From an uncultured Bacteroidales bacterium (lineage in GTDB: Bacteria; Bacteroidota; Bacteroidia; Bacteroidales; UBA932), in NCBI GenBank assembly GCA_902491795.1, contig CABUIX010000039.1:1-22620 (forward strand): DNA of 22,620 nt, written 5' to 3'. The notes under the pieces were generated by a model. That model did no database searches. It was not told where the DNA came from and saw nothing but the letters and a program-made list of their open reading frames with translations. Both the position numbers and the translations under genes were made by a program. Of this stretch, positions 1 through 8,260 are shown piece after piece (the first letter of the stretch is position 1; each line of letters opens with the position of its first letter).

Positions 1-482
1 TCGATGGTCCCCTTTCCGGTGATGGCTATATTCGTCTCACCGTAGGCATAAATAAGCGGATGGGCATTGTAGCAGTCAATTCCTTCCCAGCGTGTAAGCA
101 CGGCAGGCATATAGAGCGAAACGTCAGGAACAAACTTGAGCGTGGCGTTGTCGGAGAGGTGAAGCCTGACATTGCTCTTCATCGTGACGGGGCCGGTATA
201 GAAGACGCCGTCCGGAATTACGACCGTTCCGCCTCCGTGCTGGTTCACGTCGAGTATCGCAAGATTTATTGCCTCGCCTGCAAGGACCCTGGCGTCTCCG
301 GGCACAGCGCCGAAATCAGAAATGCTGACGCTGTATTCCGGGAATTCCACCCGGCTCATGTTTTCAACTATCCTGTCGGCCTCCGCCCATGGATCGCCGC
401 CGGACAAAACTCCGGAGCTGCATCCCGTGACGAGCATGAATGCAGCTGCTGCTGAGAATAATAGGTTACTGCTTGATGCCAT
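1..482 (-). CDS. GH28 polygalacturonase-family lipoprotein (N-terminal part, cut by window edge)
   Basis: This is an open reading frame of 160 codons that runs off the left edge, so only the N-terminal part is seen. It starts with ATG at 480-482. The signal peptide ends in a lipobox, V-T-G-C with the lipid-anchored cysteine at residue 21, so the enzyme should be a lipoprotein. The mature part has the opening strands of the right-handed beta-helix of GH28: ISDFGAVPGD (about 53-62), GGGTVVIPDGVF (about 81-92) and the later ITGKGTID segment at the window edge. The catalytic Asp residues lie beyond the edge. The start overlaps the end of the upstream GH28 gene by 17 bases, which suggests translational coupling. 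In an RG-I locus a GH28 would hydrolyse galacturonic acid linkages of homogalacturonan or rhamnogalacturonan; which one cannot be told here. It is treated as intact but incomplete, not as a pseudogene. Confidence 0.85.
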   Translation of the reverse strand, partial: MASSSNLLFSAAAAFMLVTGCSSGVLSGGDPWAEADRIVENMSRVEFPEYSVSISDFGAVPGDARVLAGEAINLAILDVNQHGGGTVVIPDGVFYTGPVTMKSNVRLHLSDNATLKFVPDVSLYMPAVLTRWEGIDCYNAHPLIYAYGETNIAITGKGTI

Positions 483-1800
483 TTATGTAGGTTTCTGTTA
501 TTGTGAGATTCTTTATTGAAGACTTGTTCCATTCCGGAACAGGAGTGTCAACATTCACATTCTCGAAATGAATGTCGCTCAGGGAATATTCGTCGTCCTT
601 GGGCGTGACATTCGCAAAACTTCTGCAGTCAAGGTCCAGATTCCTGAAGGTTATGTTCTCACCATACGAGCGGGGAATGTCCTCACGGCCCTTCAGGTCG
701 AAGAACTGTCTCCACGGAGCCACGCTAAGAACGCAGCGGCAACTTCCCTTGACGCCGTCAATGGTAATGTTTTCGTAACGCTGAGGAGTGTCGGGACGCA
801 TCTTGAGCTGGAGCAGGGACTGCCCTTCCTCAACCCGGCAGTTACGTATCAGGATATTGCTTGCAAGAATGCATTCGCTTCCGCAGGTGATGCAGCTTCC
901 GGTCGTGTGGTCGAAAAAGCAATCCTCGACCAGGATATTCCTGTTGGGGCCGTTGACCGGATCCTGATCCGCCCAGGGTCCCTTGCCGCCCTTGAAGCAC
1001 ACGGCATCATCGTTCACGGTGATGCGGCAGCCCTTCACCAGCACTGTAGAGCAGACATCCAGGTCGATTCCGTCGGCACTTGCCGACTTGATCGGAGCAA
1101 TCGGCGAAAATATCCTGAGGTTCACGAACTTGATGCTGTCGGTCTTGTATGTGTGGCATGTCCAGAAAGGCGAATTCTGAAGCGTGGCGTCGGCAACGAT
1201 TACATTGCGGCAATTCGAAATATGGACAAGACGCGGGCGCTGCTCGTCCTTGTTGGTGCATTTGGGATTCCACTCCCGGCGCAGGCGGAATGCCTTCCAG
1301 TACGGACTTCCGTTCCCGTCTATGGTCCCGGGGCCGGAGAGGGTGAATCCGTCGATTCCGTCGACATTTATCAATGCAGAAAAATATTTGCAGATTTCAC
1401 CTTCGATGCGTGTGTCTATGATGGGAAAATCATATATTGACTCGCTTCCGAGCAGCACGGCTCCCCTCGAGAGATACAGATGCGTGCCCTGCCTGAAGAA
1501 AAGGGCGCCGGACTTGTAGATGCCTTCCGGGATGACAATCACTCCGCCGCCTTCTTCAGCAGCCTTGTCTATAACGCTCTGGATGAGTTCGGTCTGGATG
1601 AGATTCGGGTCGCTTATCGCGCCGTAATCGGAAATCTTGTATATTTTCCCCAATTGCTCGGGAGCCGGCACAGAAGCATCCTTGTACCACTCTGAGACAG
1701 GGGTACCGTCGGGGAACAGGAGCGGCTGCTCCTTGACTTTCTTTGCGCCGGCGGGCAAAACCACGCCAATGGCAAGCGCTGCCAGAAGAATTTTTTTCAT
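466..1800 (-). CDS. GH28 family glycoside hydrolase, secreted
   Basis: The 444-residue protein has a signal peptide (MKKILLAALAIGVVLPAGA, probable cut after residue 19) and no lipobox, so it is probably periplasmic. The GH28 beta-helix begins around residue 53 (YKISDYGAISD) and includes GGGVIVIPEGIY (84-95) and LSGPGTIDGNG (154-164). Active-site blocks are SADGID (241-246), NDDAVCFKGG (263-272), GSCITCGSE (301-309) and LQLKMRP (330-336). The three acidic residues of the family are present (D243, D264, D265). The usual GHG and RIK signatures are not: there is no His in the 301-309 block and the Arg of RIK is Gln331, with Lys333 kept. The family cleaves galacturonosyl linkages in pectin. Its place in an RG-I cluster suggests a rhamnogalacturonan or oligogalacturonide substrate, but specificity is uncertain. 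The start is the ATG just before the signal peptide, at the head of the minus-strand operon. Confidence 0.88.
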   Translation of the reverse strand: MKKILLAALAIGVVLPAGAKKVKEQPLLFPDGTPVSEWYKDASVPAPEQLGKIYKISDYGAISDPNLIQTELIQSVIDKAAEEGGGVIVIPEGIYKSGALFFRQGTHLYLSRGAVLLGSESIYDFPIIDTRIEGEICKYFSALINVDGIDGFTLSGPGTIDGNGSPYWKAFRLRREWNPKCTNKDEQRPRLVHISNCRNVIVADATLQNSPFWTCHTYKTDSIKFVNLRIFSPIAPIKSASADGIDLDVCSTVLVKGCRITVNDDAVCFKGGKGPWADQDPVNGPNRNILVEDCFFDHTTGSCITCGSECILASNILIRNCRVEEGQSLLQLKMRPDTPQRYENITIDGVKGSCRCVLSVAPWRQFFDLKGREDIPRSYGENITFRNLDLDCRSFANVTPKDDEYSLSDIHFENVNVDTPVPEWNKSSIKNLTITETYINGIKQ

Positions 1801-1840
1801 GTCGGTGAAGATTGTTTTTCGGTATTATTGGTTACGCCGG

Positions 1841-1871
1841 CGAAGTTAGAAAAAATATGATAAAAGGCAAT
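1841..1871 (-). promoter_or_regulatory. Possible promoter of the GH28 operon
   Basis: Read on the minus strand, TAACTTCG at 1841-1848 matches seven of eight positions of the Bacteroidetes -7 element TAnnTTTG, counting the two free positions. ATTG at 1868-1871 lies 19 bases upstream, where TTTG is expected at -33. Each box has one mismatch. The site is about 40 bases upstream of the GH28 ATG. The short divergent spacer would put this promoter next to that of the GH2 operon, so one regulator could act on both. Confidence 0.3.
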
Positions 1872-1878
1872 TATTTCT

Positions 1879-1886
1879 TAACTTTG
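1879..1886 (+). promoter_or_regulatory. Promoter -7 element of the RG-I degradation operon
   Basis: TAACTTTG is a full match to the Bacteroidetes -7 consensus TAnnTTTG. It would start transcription about 27 bases before the ATG at 1920. No TTTG element is seen 19-21 bases upstream, which fits a promoter that needs an activator, as is common for polysaccharide utilisation loci. The site supports the start at 1920 over an in-frame TTG at 1812, which lies upstream of this promoter. Confidence 0.5.
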
Positions 1887-1919
1887 ACGGGTCTTGTCCG
1901 AAAACTAAAACCAATATAT

Positions 1920-4748
1920 ATGAAAGCATTAACCGCTCTTTTTCTTTCATTGGCCCTTTCGGCCTCACTTTCAGCACAGCAGGCACAAACCCTCTACCTT
2001 TCCGGAACCGGACTCGGAGACACGAAGACCTGGCAGTTCAGGTGTTCCGCCGGAATGAACAGCGGGAAATGGGGCGAAATAGAAGTTCCCTCGCAATGGG
2101 AACTGCAGGGATACGGTGAATACAACTACGGCCGCGGACTGGGGCCGCTGAACCCCCTCAACGAGTACGGCGAATACCGCTATACCTTCAAGGTTCCCGC
2201 ATCATGGAAAGACGGCGACGTCAAGATAGTATTCGAGGGCGTGATGACCGATGCCGACGTGCGCATCAACGGCAAGTCCGCAGGTCCGGTGCACCAGGGA
2301 GGCTTCTACCGATTCAGCTACGACATCACCGGACTTCTGCGCTACGGCGCCTCCAACAAACTTGAAGTCACGGTCAAGAAGGAATCCGACAACGCCTCGG
2401 TAAACAACGCCGAGAGACATGCTGACTGGTGGAATTTCGGCGGAATCTACAGGCCGGTCTACCTTACGCGCACTTCCAGGGAACACATTGAGCACGTGGC
2501 GATTGACGCAAGGGCCGACGGAACCATGACCGTCGACTATGAACTGGAGAATGTGCCCGACGGGTCATTCATCGAGTACGCACTGAACCCCGCCGGTGAA
2601 AAGTCCGATCCCATTTTCTGCACGCTGCCGTTCCAGTCTGCCGAATCGCGCCGCGACTCCATCGACTGGAAAGACTACGGCTACGATATCATGACCTGGG
2701 ACTGTGAGCATCCGAACCTCTACGACCTCACGATGACCCTCGTAGGCCCCGACGGCAAGAAGCTTCACGAAATTACGGAACGGATAGGATTCAGGACAGT
2801 GGAATTCAGGCCCAAGGACGGGCTCTACGTCAACGGGACAAAGGTAGTGCTCAAGGGCATCAACCGCCATACTTTCCATCCGGAAGGCGGACGATGCTCA
2901 AACAGGGAAATAAGCCTGATGGACGCGGAACTCATAAAAGAGATGAACATGAACGCGGTGCGCTCGCACTATCCGCCCGACAAGCACTTCCTGGAAATCT
3001 GCGACTCGCTCGGACTCTTCTACCTGGACGAGCTCGCAGGATGGCACGGACGCTACGACAACGAGGTCGGCCCCGGCCTTGTGGAGGAAATGGTCAAGAG
3101 GGATGTCAACCACCCCTGCATCATAATCTGGGACAACGGCAACGAGGGCGGCTGGAACACAAGCCTCGACAGCCTGTTCTACGAATTCGACCCCCAGAAG
3201 CGCCATGTGATTCATCCATGGGCGGATTTCGATGACCTTGACACTCACCACTACCCCACCTACCTCACCGGAGTGGCGCGCTTCACCAACGGATACAAGG
3301 TGTTCATGCCCACAGAGTTCATGCACACCAACTCCGACCAGGGCGGCGGAGCCGGGCTCGAGGACTTCTGGGCCAGCTGGACAGCGCACCCTCTGTTTGC
3401 CGGAGGATTCATCTGGGCATTCGTTGACGAGTCCGTCATGCGCGTCGACAAGGACGGCATCCTCGACTGCAACTTCGACATGGGCAACGACGGGGTCGTA
3501 GGCCCCTACCGTGAGAAGGAAGGCAGCTTCTGGGCAATCAGGAACATCTGGGCACCGATACAGTTCGGACAATTGTACATCACGCCTTCGTTCGACGGAA
3601 CATTCTACGTGACCAACAAATACCTCTTCACCAACCTTGACAGCTGCACAATGGAATACAGGCTGAAGAAGATTTCTTCGCCTGCCGAGGGTGCTGAATC
3701 AACCGTCACCGCCAGCGGCAGCATCGAATTGCCGCCGCTCATTCCCAACACCACCGGAATAATGAAGATGGACTTGCCGGAAGGATTCTTCGGCAATGAC
3801 ATACTGGAACTTGAGGCGTTCGACGAATACGGAAAGAGCATCTGCACCTGGACATGGCCAATCCACTATGCAGGCGAGTATTTCGCCATGCACTACCCTC
3901 TCAAGGACGGAGGCAAGGCCGCTGTCGTCACTGAAGAAGGAGGCAGGACCCGCCTGTCCGCCGCCGGAGTTACAGCCGAATTCGACAATGCTACAGGAAG
4001 CATCTGCGGAGTAACCGTCGACGGCAAGCCCTTCCCCTTCGGCGACCTGAAGCCGGTCGGAATGAAGATGCAGTTCACCGAAGGCTATGCAAGACAGGAC
4101 GGCGAGGATGCACTGTACGTCGCCAAATATCTTGGAGCCGTCGACTCCATCGTTTGGAGGATGACCCCGGGAGGCAAACTAGGCATGGACGCAGTCCTGC
4201 TAAACCGTGACAACGGAGGCGTGCGCGGAGGATTCGACGACGGCTTCATGGACACCGACATCAAGGACCTCGGATTCAGCTTCACCTATCCGGAGGAGAA
4301 CGTCAAGGGAATGCAGTGGCTCGGAAGAGGGCCCTACAGAGTATGGAAGAACAGGCTCCGCGGGCACAACATTGACCTCTGGCAGAAGGACTGGAACAAC
4401 ACAATCACAGGCAAGGCAGTGAAGGGCAAGCTCGAATATCCCGAATTCAAGGGATACCACGGCAACATCTACTGGGCCGAGCTCGAGTCCGACACCGCAC
4501 CGCTCACGATCTACAGTGAGGAGGACGGACTGTACCTCAAGGTATACAACCCCGAGGAAGCACCCGATTCACCCTCAAGGGTATTCCCCGTCCTTCCCGA
4601 AGGAGACCTAGCGCTGCTTCTTGACATTCAGGCCATCAAGAGTTTCAAGCCCATTCACCAGCAGGGCCCCCACAGCCAGCCGGGCAACATCCGAATCAAG
4701 TCCGGTGACGAGGGACTGAAGATCAAGGTCTGGTTTGATTTCAGATAA
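1920..4748 (+). CDS. GH2 beta-galactosidase-type enzyme, secreted
   Basis: The 942-residue protein begins with a signal peptide (MKALTALFLSLALSASLSAQ). The order of domains is that of large GH2 enzymes: a jelly-roll sugar-binding domain (about 25-185, with VPSQWELQGYGEYNYGRG), an immunoglobulin-like domain (about 190-290), a TIM barrel (about 295-580) and a C-terminal part like the beta-galactosidase small chain (about 680-940, with GRGPYRVWKNR). In the barrel, the acid/base Glu is E409 in DNGNEGGWN, and the nucleophile is probably E466 in MPTEFMH. Family members are mostly exo-acting beta-galactosidases, but beta-glucuronidases and others occur. In an RG-I locus, trimming of galactan or arabinogalactan side chains is the natural role. 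The ATG at 1920 is preferred to an upstream TTG because it opens directly on the signal peptide. It is the first gene of the plus-strand operon, 21 bases before the next gene. Confidence 0.9.
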   Translation: MKALTALFLSLALSASLSAQQAQTLYLSGTGLGDTKTWQFRCSAGMNSGKWGEIEVPSQWELQGYGEYNYGRGLGPLNPLNEYGEYRYTFKVPASWKDGDVKIVFEGVMTDADVRINGKSAGPVHQGGFYRFSYDITGLLRYGASNKLEVTVKKESDNASVNNAERHADWWNFGGIYRPVYLTRTSREHIEHVAIDARADGTMTVDYELENVPDGSFIEYALNPAGEKSDPIFCTLPFQSAESRRDSIDWKDYGYDIMTWDCEHPNLYDLTMTLVGPDGKKLHEITERIGFRTVEFRPKDGLYVNGTKVVLKGINRHTFHPEGGRCSNREISLMDAELIKEMNMNAVRSHYPPDKHFLEICDSLGLFYLDELAGWHGRYDNEVGPGLVEEMVKRDVNHPCIIIWDNGNEGGWNTSLDSLFYEFDPQKRHVIHPWADFDDLDTHHYPTYLTGVARFTNGYKVFMPTEFMHTNSDQGGGAGLEDFWASWTAHPLFAGGFIWAFVDESVMRVDKDGILDCNFDMGNDGVVGPYREKEGSFWAIRNIWAPIQFGQLYITPSFDGTFYVTNKYLFTNLDSCTMEYRLKKISSPAEGAESTVTASGSIELPPLIPNTTGIMKMDLPEGFFGNDILELEAFDEYGKSICTWTWPIHYAGEYFAMHYPLKDGGKAAVVTEEGGRTRLSAAGVTAEFDNATGSICGVTVDGKPFPFGDLKPVGMKMQFTEGYARQDGEDALYVAKYLGAVDSIVWRMTPGGKLGMDAVLLNRDNGGVRGGFDDGFMDTDIKDLGFSFTYPEENVKGMQWLGRGPYRVWKNRLRGHNIDLWQKDWNNTITGKAVKGKLEYPEFKGYHGNIYWAELESDTAPLTIYSEEDGLYLKVYNPEEAPDSPSRVFPVLPEGDLALLLDIQAIKSFKPIHQQGPHSQPGNIRIKSGDEGLKIKVWFDFR

Positions 4749-4769
4749 AACTTCAAAATAACCGCTTCA

Positions 4770-7700
4770 ATGAAAAAATTACTGACAATCTGTTTGATGC
4801 TCGCATGCTCGGTCTTCTGCCTGGCACAGACGAACTACGACTTCTCCAGACTGCAGATGGAGAAACTTGGACGAGGTGTCGTTGCCGTGCGCAGCAACCC
4901 CGACGAGGTCTTCGTCAGCTGGAGATACCTGAGCAGCGACCCTTCCAGGATCGCGTTCAACGTCTACCGCGACGGAAAACTGCTCAACAGCAGCCCGATA
5001 AAGGATGTCTGCTGGTTCACTGATTCCAATTCTTCCGATGCCGCTGCCGTATATGAGGTCCGCCCTGCGAACGGCAAGGCAGTTTCCGGAAGTTTCACCC
5101 TTCCTGCCGGCGCGCCTCAGGGATATCTGCCGATACCTCTTGAGGCACCCGCACCGCAGACCATGCCCGACGGGCAGGTCGCGACATATTCACCGAACGA
5201 CTGCTCGGTCGGTGATGTCGACGGGGACGGTGAATACGAGATTTTCCTGAAATGGGATCCATCCAACTCCCACGACAACGCCCACAGGGGCTACACGGGC
5301 ACAGCCTTCATCGACTGCCTGAAGCTTGACGGGACAAGACTGTGGAGAATAGACCTCGGACGCAACATACGCGCAGGAGCGCACTACACCCAGTTCATCG
5401 TATATGACCTCGACTCCGACGGCTGCGCGGAACTGGTTGCAAAGACATCCGACGGCACAATTGACGGCACCGGCAAGGTCATCGGAGACCCTGATGCCGA
5501 CTACAGGGTCCACGAGGGCAACACAGGACACATAATGTCCGGAAACGAGTATCTCACGATATTCAACGGACGCACCGGAGCCGCAATGCAGACTGTCGAG
5601 TATGTTCCCGGACGCGGTGAGCCCGGGATCTGGGGAGACAACAACGCCAACAGGTCCGACCGTTACCTGGCCACCGTCGCATACCTTGATGGGGAACATC
5701 CCAGCGTGGTGATGTGCCGCGGATACTATACCCGCGCTACCCTCGCGGCATGGGACTGGGACGGCAAGGAACTCAAGATGCGCTGGCTTTTCGACAGCTG
5801 GGAAAAGCCCGAACTCAAAGCCTACGAAGGCCAGGGCAACCACAACCTCAGGGCCGCCGATGTTGACGGAGACGGTTGCGACGAAATCATCTACGGATCA
5901 TGCTGCATAGACAACGACGGAAAAGGACTCTACAGCAACGGATTCGGCCACGGCGATTCAATGCACCTCGGAGCCATGATTCCCGGATCCGACGAACTTC
6001 AGGTATGGATCGGGCACGAGGGCAGAGGCACCGGTTCGACTCTCGTTGACGCTGCAACAGGCAAACTGTATTACCGCATTCCTTCGAATGTCGATGTAGG
6101 GCGTTCCATGGCCGCCGACGTTGACCCGACAAATCCCGGATGGGAGATGTGGAGCTCAGCCTCCGGAAGCATGCGCAACTTCCGCGGAGATTCAATAGCC
6201 GTAAAGCCGGCATCACAGAATTTCGCTGTATGGTGGGACGGGGATCTCTCAAGAGAACTTCTTGACGGAAACCGCATCGACAAATTCAACCCGCAGACAA
6301 GGCTCACCGAGAATCTGGTGACCTTCGAGGGCGCAGCCAGCAACAACGGCACCAAGTCCAATCCCGCAATCTCAGGAGACCTTCTCGGAGACTGGAGGGA
6401 GGAAGTGCTTCTCAGGGCGTCCGACAACAGCGAACTCAGGCTCTATGTCTCCACTCTGCCCACAGAATACCGTTTCCATACCTTCCTCGAAGATCCGGTA
6501 TACCGCACCAGCATTGCCACCGAGAACGTATGCTACAACCAGCCGCCCGAAGCCGGCTTCTATTTCGGAGGCGACCTGAACGGCAAATTCAGGGGCACAA
6601 CTGTCAAGGGCCCGAAGATCAAGGCTGCTGCACTGCTGGAAGACGTGCTTCTCGACTCTGTTCTTTTCGAGCAGAAACCAAGGCAGCAGAGACCGCCCAG
6701 ACAGATGCCTCCACGGCCAATGAGTCAGGACGAGACCATCGTGGACAACACTCCCGATTCACTTGACCTCGCAAAGACCGCACGTCCCGTTGCCGGCAGC
6801 TCGCGCAAGGGAAACAACCCGGTGCTCTTCCTGGTCGGTGATTCCACCATGCGGACTGGTACCAGAGGCAACGGCGACAACGGCCAGTGGGGATGGGGAT
6901 ACTATGCCCACGAATTCTTCGACGAAGACAAAATCACCGTCGAGAACCATGCCCTCGGAGGCCTTTCAAGCCGTACTTTCTACAGAATATGGTGGCCTGA
7001 CGTGATCAAGGGAGTGCAGCCTGGAGACTACGTGATCATCCAGCTCGGCCACAATGACAGCGGCCCGTACGACAGCGGCAGGGCCCGCGCATCAATTCCC
7101 GGGACAGGCAAGGACAGCCTCAACGTGACCATCGCCGAGACAGGCAAGCAAGAGACTGTGCTCAGCTACGGCGAATATCTGCGCCGCTTCATATCCGAAG
7201 TGCGCGCGAAGGGAGCAACCCCAATACTCTTCACCCTTACTCCCCGCAACCAGTGGGACGAGGAGGGACATATCGTGCGCAAGACAGACACTTTCGACAA
7301 ATGGATACGTGAAATAGGGTCCGAGACCGGGACTCCCGTTGTGGACCTCGAGGACATAAGCGCCCGCAAGCTCGAGAAATTCGGTCCCTACAAGACCGGA
7401 TACATGTTCTACCGCGACAATATCCACTCCAGCGCATTCGGGGCCGAGAACAATGCGCGCAGCGCCGCCGAAGGGATTGCAGCGTGCGAATCCTGCGACA
7501 TGAGGGACTACCTGCTCCCGCTGCAGCCCGACACCCTTGACATTCGCAGGCAGGAGGGCAAGCCGGTACTCATAGTGACAGGCGACAGCACCATACAGAA
7601 CAGCGACTCCGACCCCGACGGAATGTGGGGCTGGGGCAGCGTGCTTGACACCGTGTTCGATACCACCCGCATAACCACCGTCAATGCCGGAAGGGCAGGC

Positions 7701-8258
7701 CGCAGCGCCCGCACATTTCTGGATGAAGGGCTTTGGGACAGGGTCTACAACAGCATCCGGCCCGGAGACTACGTGGTCATCCAGTTCGGGCACAACGACA
7801 TGGGACAGATCGACAAGAAACCGTTCCGCGCCGAACTGCCAGGAACATCGGACGAAAGCAAGGTATATTTCATGCCAAACAAGCGCATGTACCAGGTCAT
7901 CTACACCTACGGATGGTACCTTCGCAAATTCATCGTGGATGTCCGTGAAAAAGGAGGAATCCCTATTCTGCTGAGCATCACCCCGAGAAACGAATGGCCC
8001 GACGGCAAAATCGAACGCCGCAACGACAGCTACGGAGAGTGGTGCCGCGAGGTGGTCGAACAGACCGGAGTCGACTTCATCGACATGCACAACATCACTG
8101 CCGACTACTTCGACTTGATCGGACCAGAAGCGACCAAGGCCTACTACAAGAATGACCATACCCACACATCACGCCTCGGCGCCGAAAGGAATGCCGAATC
8201 ATTCGCCGAAGGCCTCGAAAAGGCAGGACATCCACTTGCAAACTATCTGAAAAAATAA
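4770..8258 (+). CDS. PL11 rhamnogalacturonan lyase fused to two CE12 acetylesterases
   Basis: The 1162-residue secreted protein has a signal peptide (MKKLLTICLMLACSVFCLAQ) and three catalytic modules. Residues about 22-630 are a PL11 rhamnogalacturonan lyase of the YesW type, with the opening MEKLGRGVVAV and repeated DVDGDG-like calcium-binding loops of a beta-propeller. A Pro/Arg/Gln-rich linker (about 634-680) leads to two SGNH-fold CE12 domains. In the first (about 683-915) the Ser is S692 in GDST, the third block is GHND from G760, and the final Asp/His pair is D883/H886. In the second (about 925-1162) these are S940, GHND from G1007 and D1129/H1132. Both esterases look catalytically complete. 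PL11 cuts the Rha-GalA backbone of RG-I by beta-elimination; CE12 removes acetyl groups from its galacturonic acid, which eases lyase access. The gene lies 21 bases after GH2 and two bases before the next start. No frameshift is seen between modules. Confidence 0.93.
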   Translation: MKKLLTICLMLACSVFCLAQTNYDFSRLQMEKLGRGVVAVRSNPDEVFVSWRYLSSDPSRIAFNVYRDGKLLNSSPIKDVCWFTDSNSSDAAAVYEVRPANGKAVSGSFTLPAGAPQGYLPIPLEAPAPQTMPDGQVATYSPNDCSVGDVDGDGEYEIFLKWDPSNSHDNAHRGYTGTAFIDCLKLDGTRLWRIDLGRNIRAGAHYTQFIVYDLDSDGCAELVAKTSDGTIDGTGKVIGDPDADYRVHEGNTGHIMSGNEYLTIFNGRTGAAMQTVEYVPGRGEPGIWGDNNANRSDRYLATVAYLDGEHPSVVMCRGYYTRATLAAWDWDGKELKMRWLFDSWEKPELKAYEGQGNHNLRAADVDGDGCDEIIYGSCCIDNDGKGLYSNGFGHGDSMHLGAMIPGSDELQVWIGHEGRGTGSTLVDAATGKLYYRIPSNVDVGRSMAADVDPTNPGWEMWSSASGSMRNFRGDSIAVKPASQNFAVWWDGDLSRELLDGNRIDKFNPQTRLTENLVTFEGAASNNGTKSNPAISGDLLGDWREEVLLRASDNSELRLYVSTLPTEYRFHTFLEDPVYRTSIATENVCYNQPPEAGFYFGGDLNGKFRGTTVKGPKIKAAALLEDVLLDSVLFEQKPRQQRPPRQMPPRPMSQDETIVDNTPDSLDLAKTARPVAGSSRKGNNPVLFLVGDSTMRTGTRGNGDNGQWGWGYYAHEFFDEDKITVENHALGGLSSRTFYRIWWPDVIKGVQPGDYVIIQLGHNDSGPYDSGRARASIPGTGKDSLNVTIAETGKQETVLSYGEYLRRFISEVRAKGATPILFTLTPRNQWDEEGHIVRKTDTFDKWIREIGSETGTPVVDLEDISARKLEKFGPYKTGYMFYRDNIHSSAFGAENNARSAAEGIAACESCDMRDYLLPLQPDTLDIRRQEGKPVLIVTGDSTIQNSDSDPDGMWGWGSVLDTVFDTTRITTVNAGRAGRSARTFLDEGLWDRVYNSIRPGDYVVIQFGHNDMGQIDKKPFRAELPGTSDESKVYFMPNKRMYQVIYTYGWYLRKFIVDVREKGGIPILLSITPRNEWPDGKIERRNDSYGEWCREVVEQTGVDFIDMHNITADYFDLIGPEATKAYYKNDHTHTSRLGAERNAESFAEGLEKAGHPLANYLKK

Positions 8259-8260
8259 AC

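Noticed and set aside
1..482. Pseudogene reading of the left-edge GH28
   Set aside because: The frame is open to the window edge with a good start and lipobox; it is only cut by the window.
568..1440. Open frame of 290 codons opposite the complete GH28 gene
   Set aside because: Antisense shadow of a gene with clear family motifs; the translated sequence shows no domain.
1812..1919. Upstream TTG start for the GH2 gene adding 36 residues
   Set aside because: The added residues would precede a normal signal peptide, and the TTG lies upstream of the likely promoter element at 1879-1886.
7092..8165. Open frame of 357 codons opposite the CE12 modules
   Set aside because: It lies wholly antisense to a well-supported enzyme gene, has no recognisable domain or signal peptide, and long antisense frames are expected in GC-rich coding DNA.
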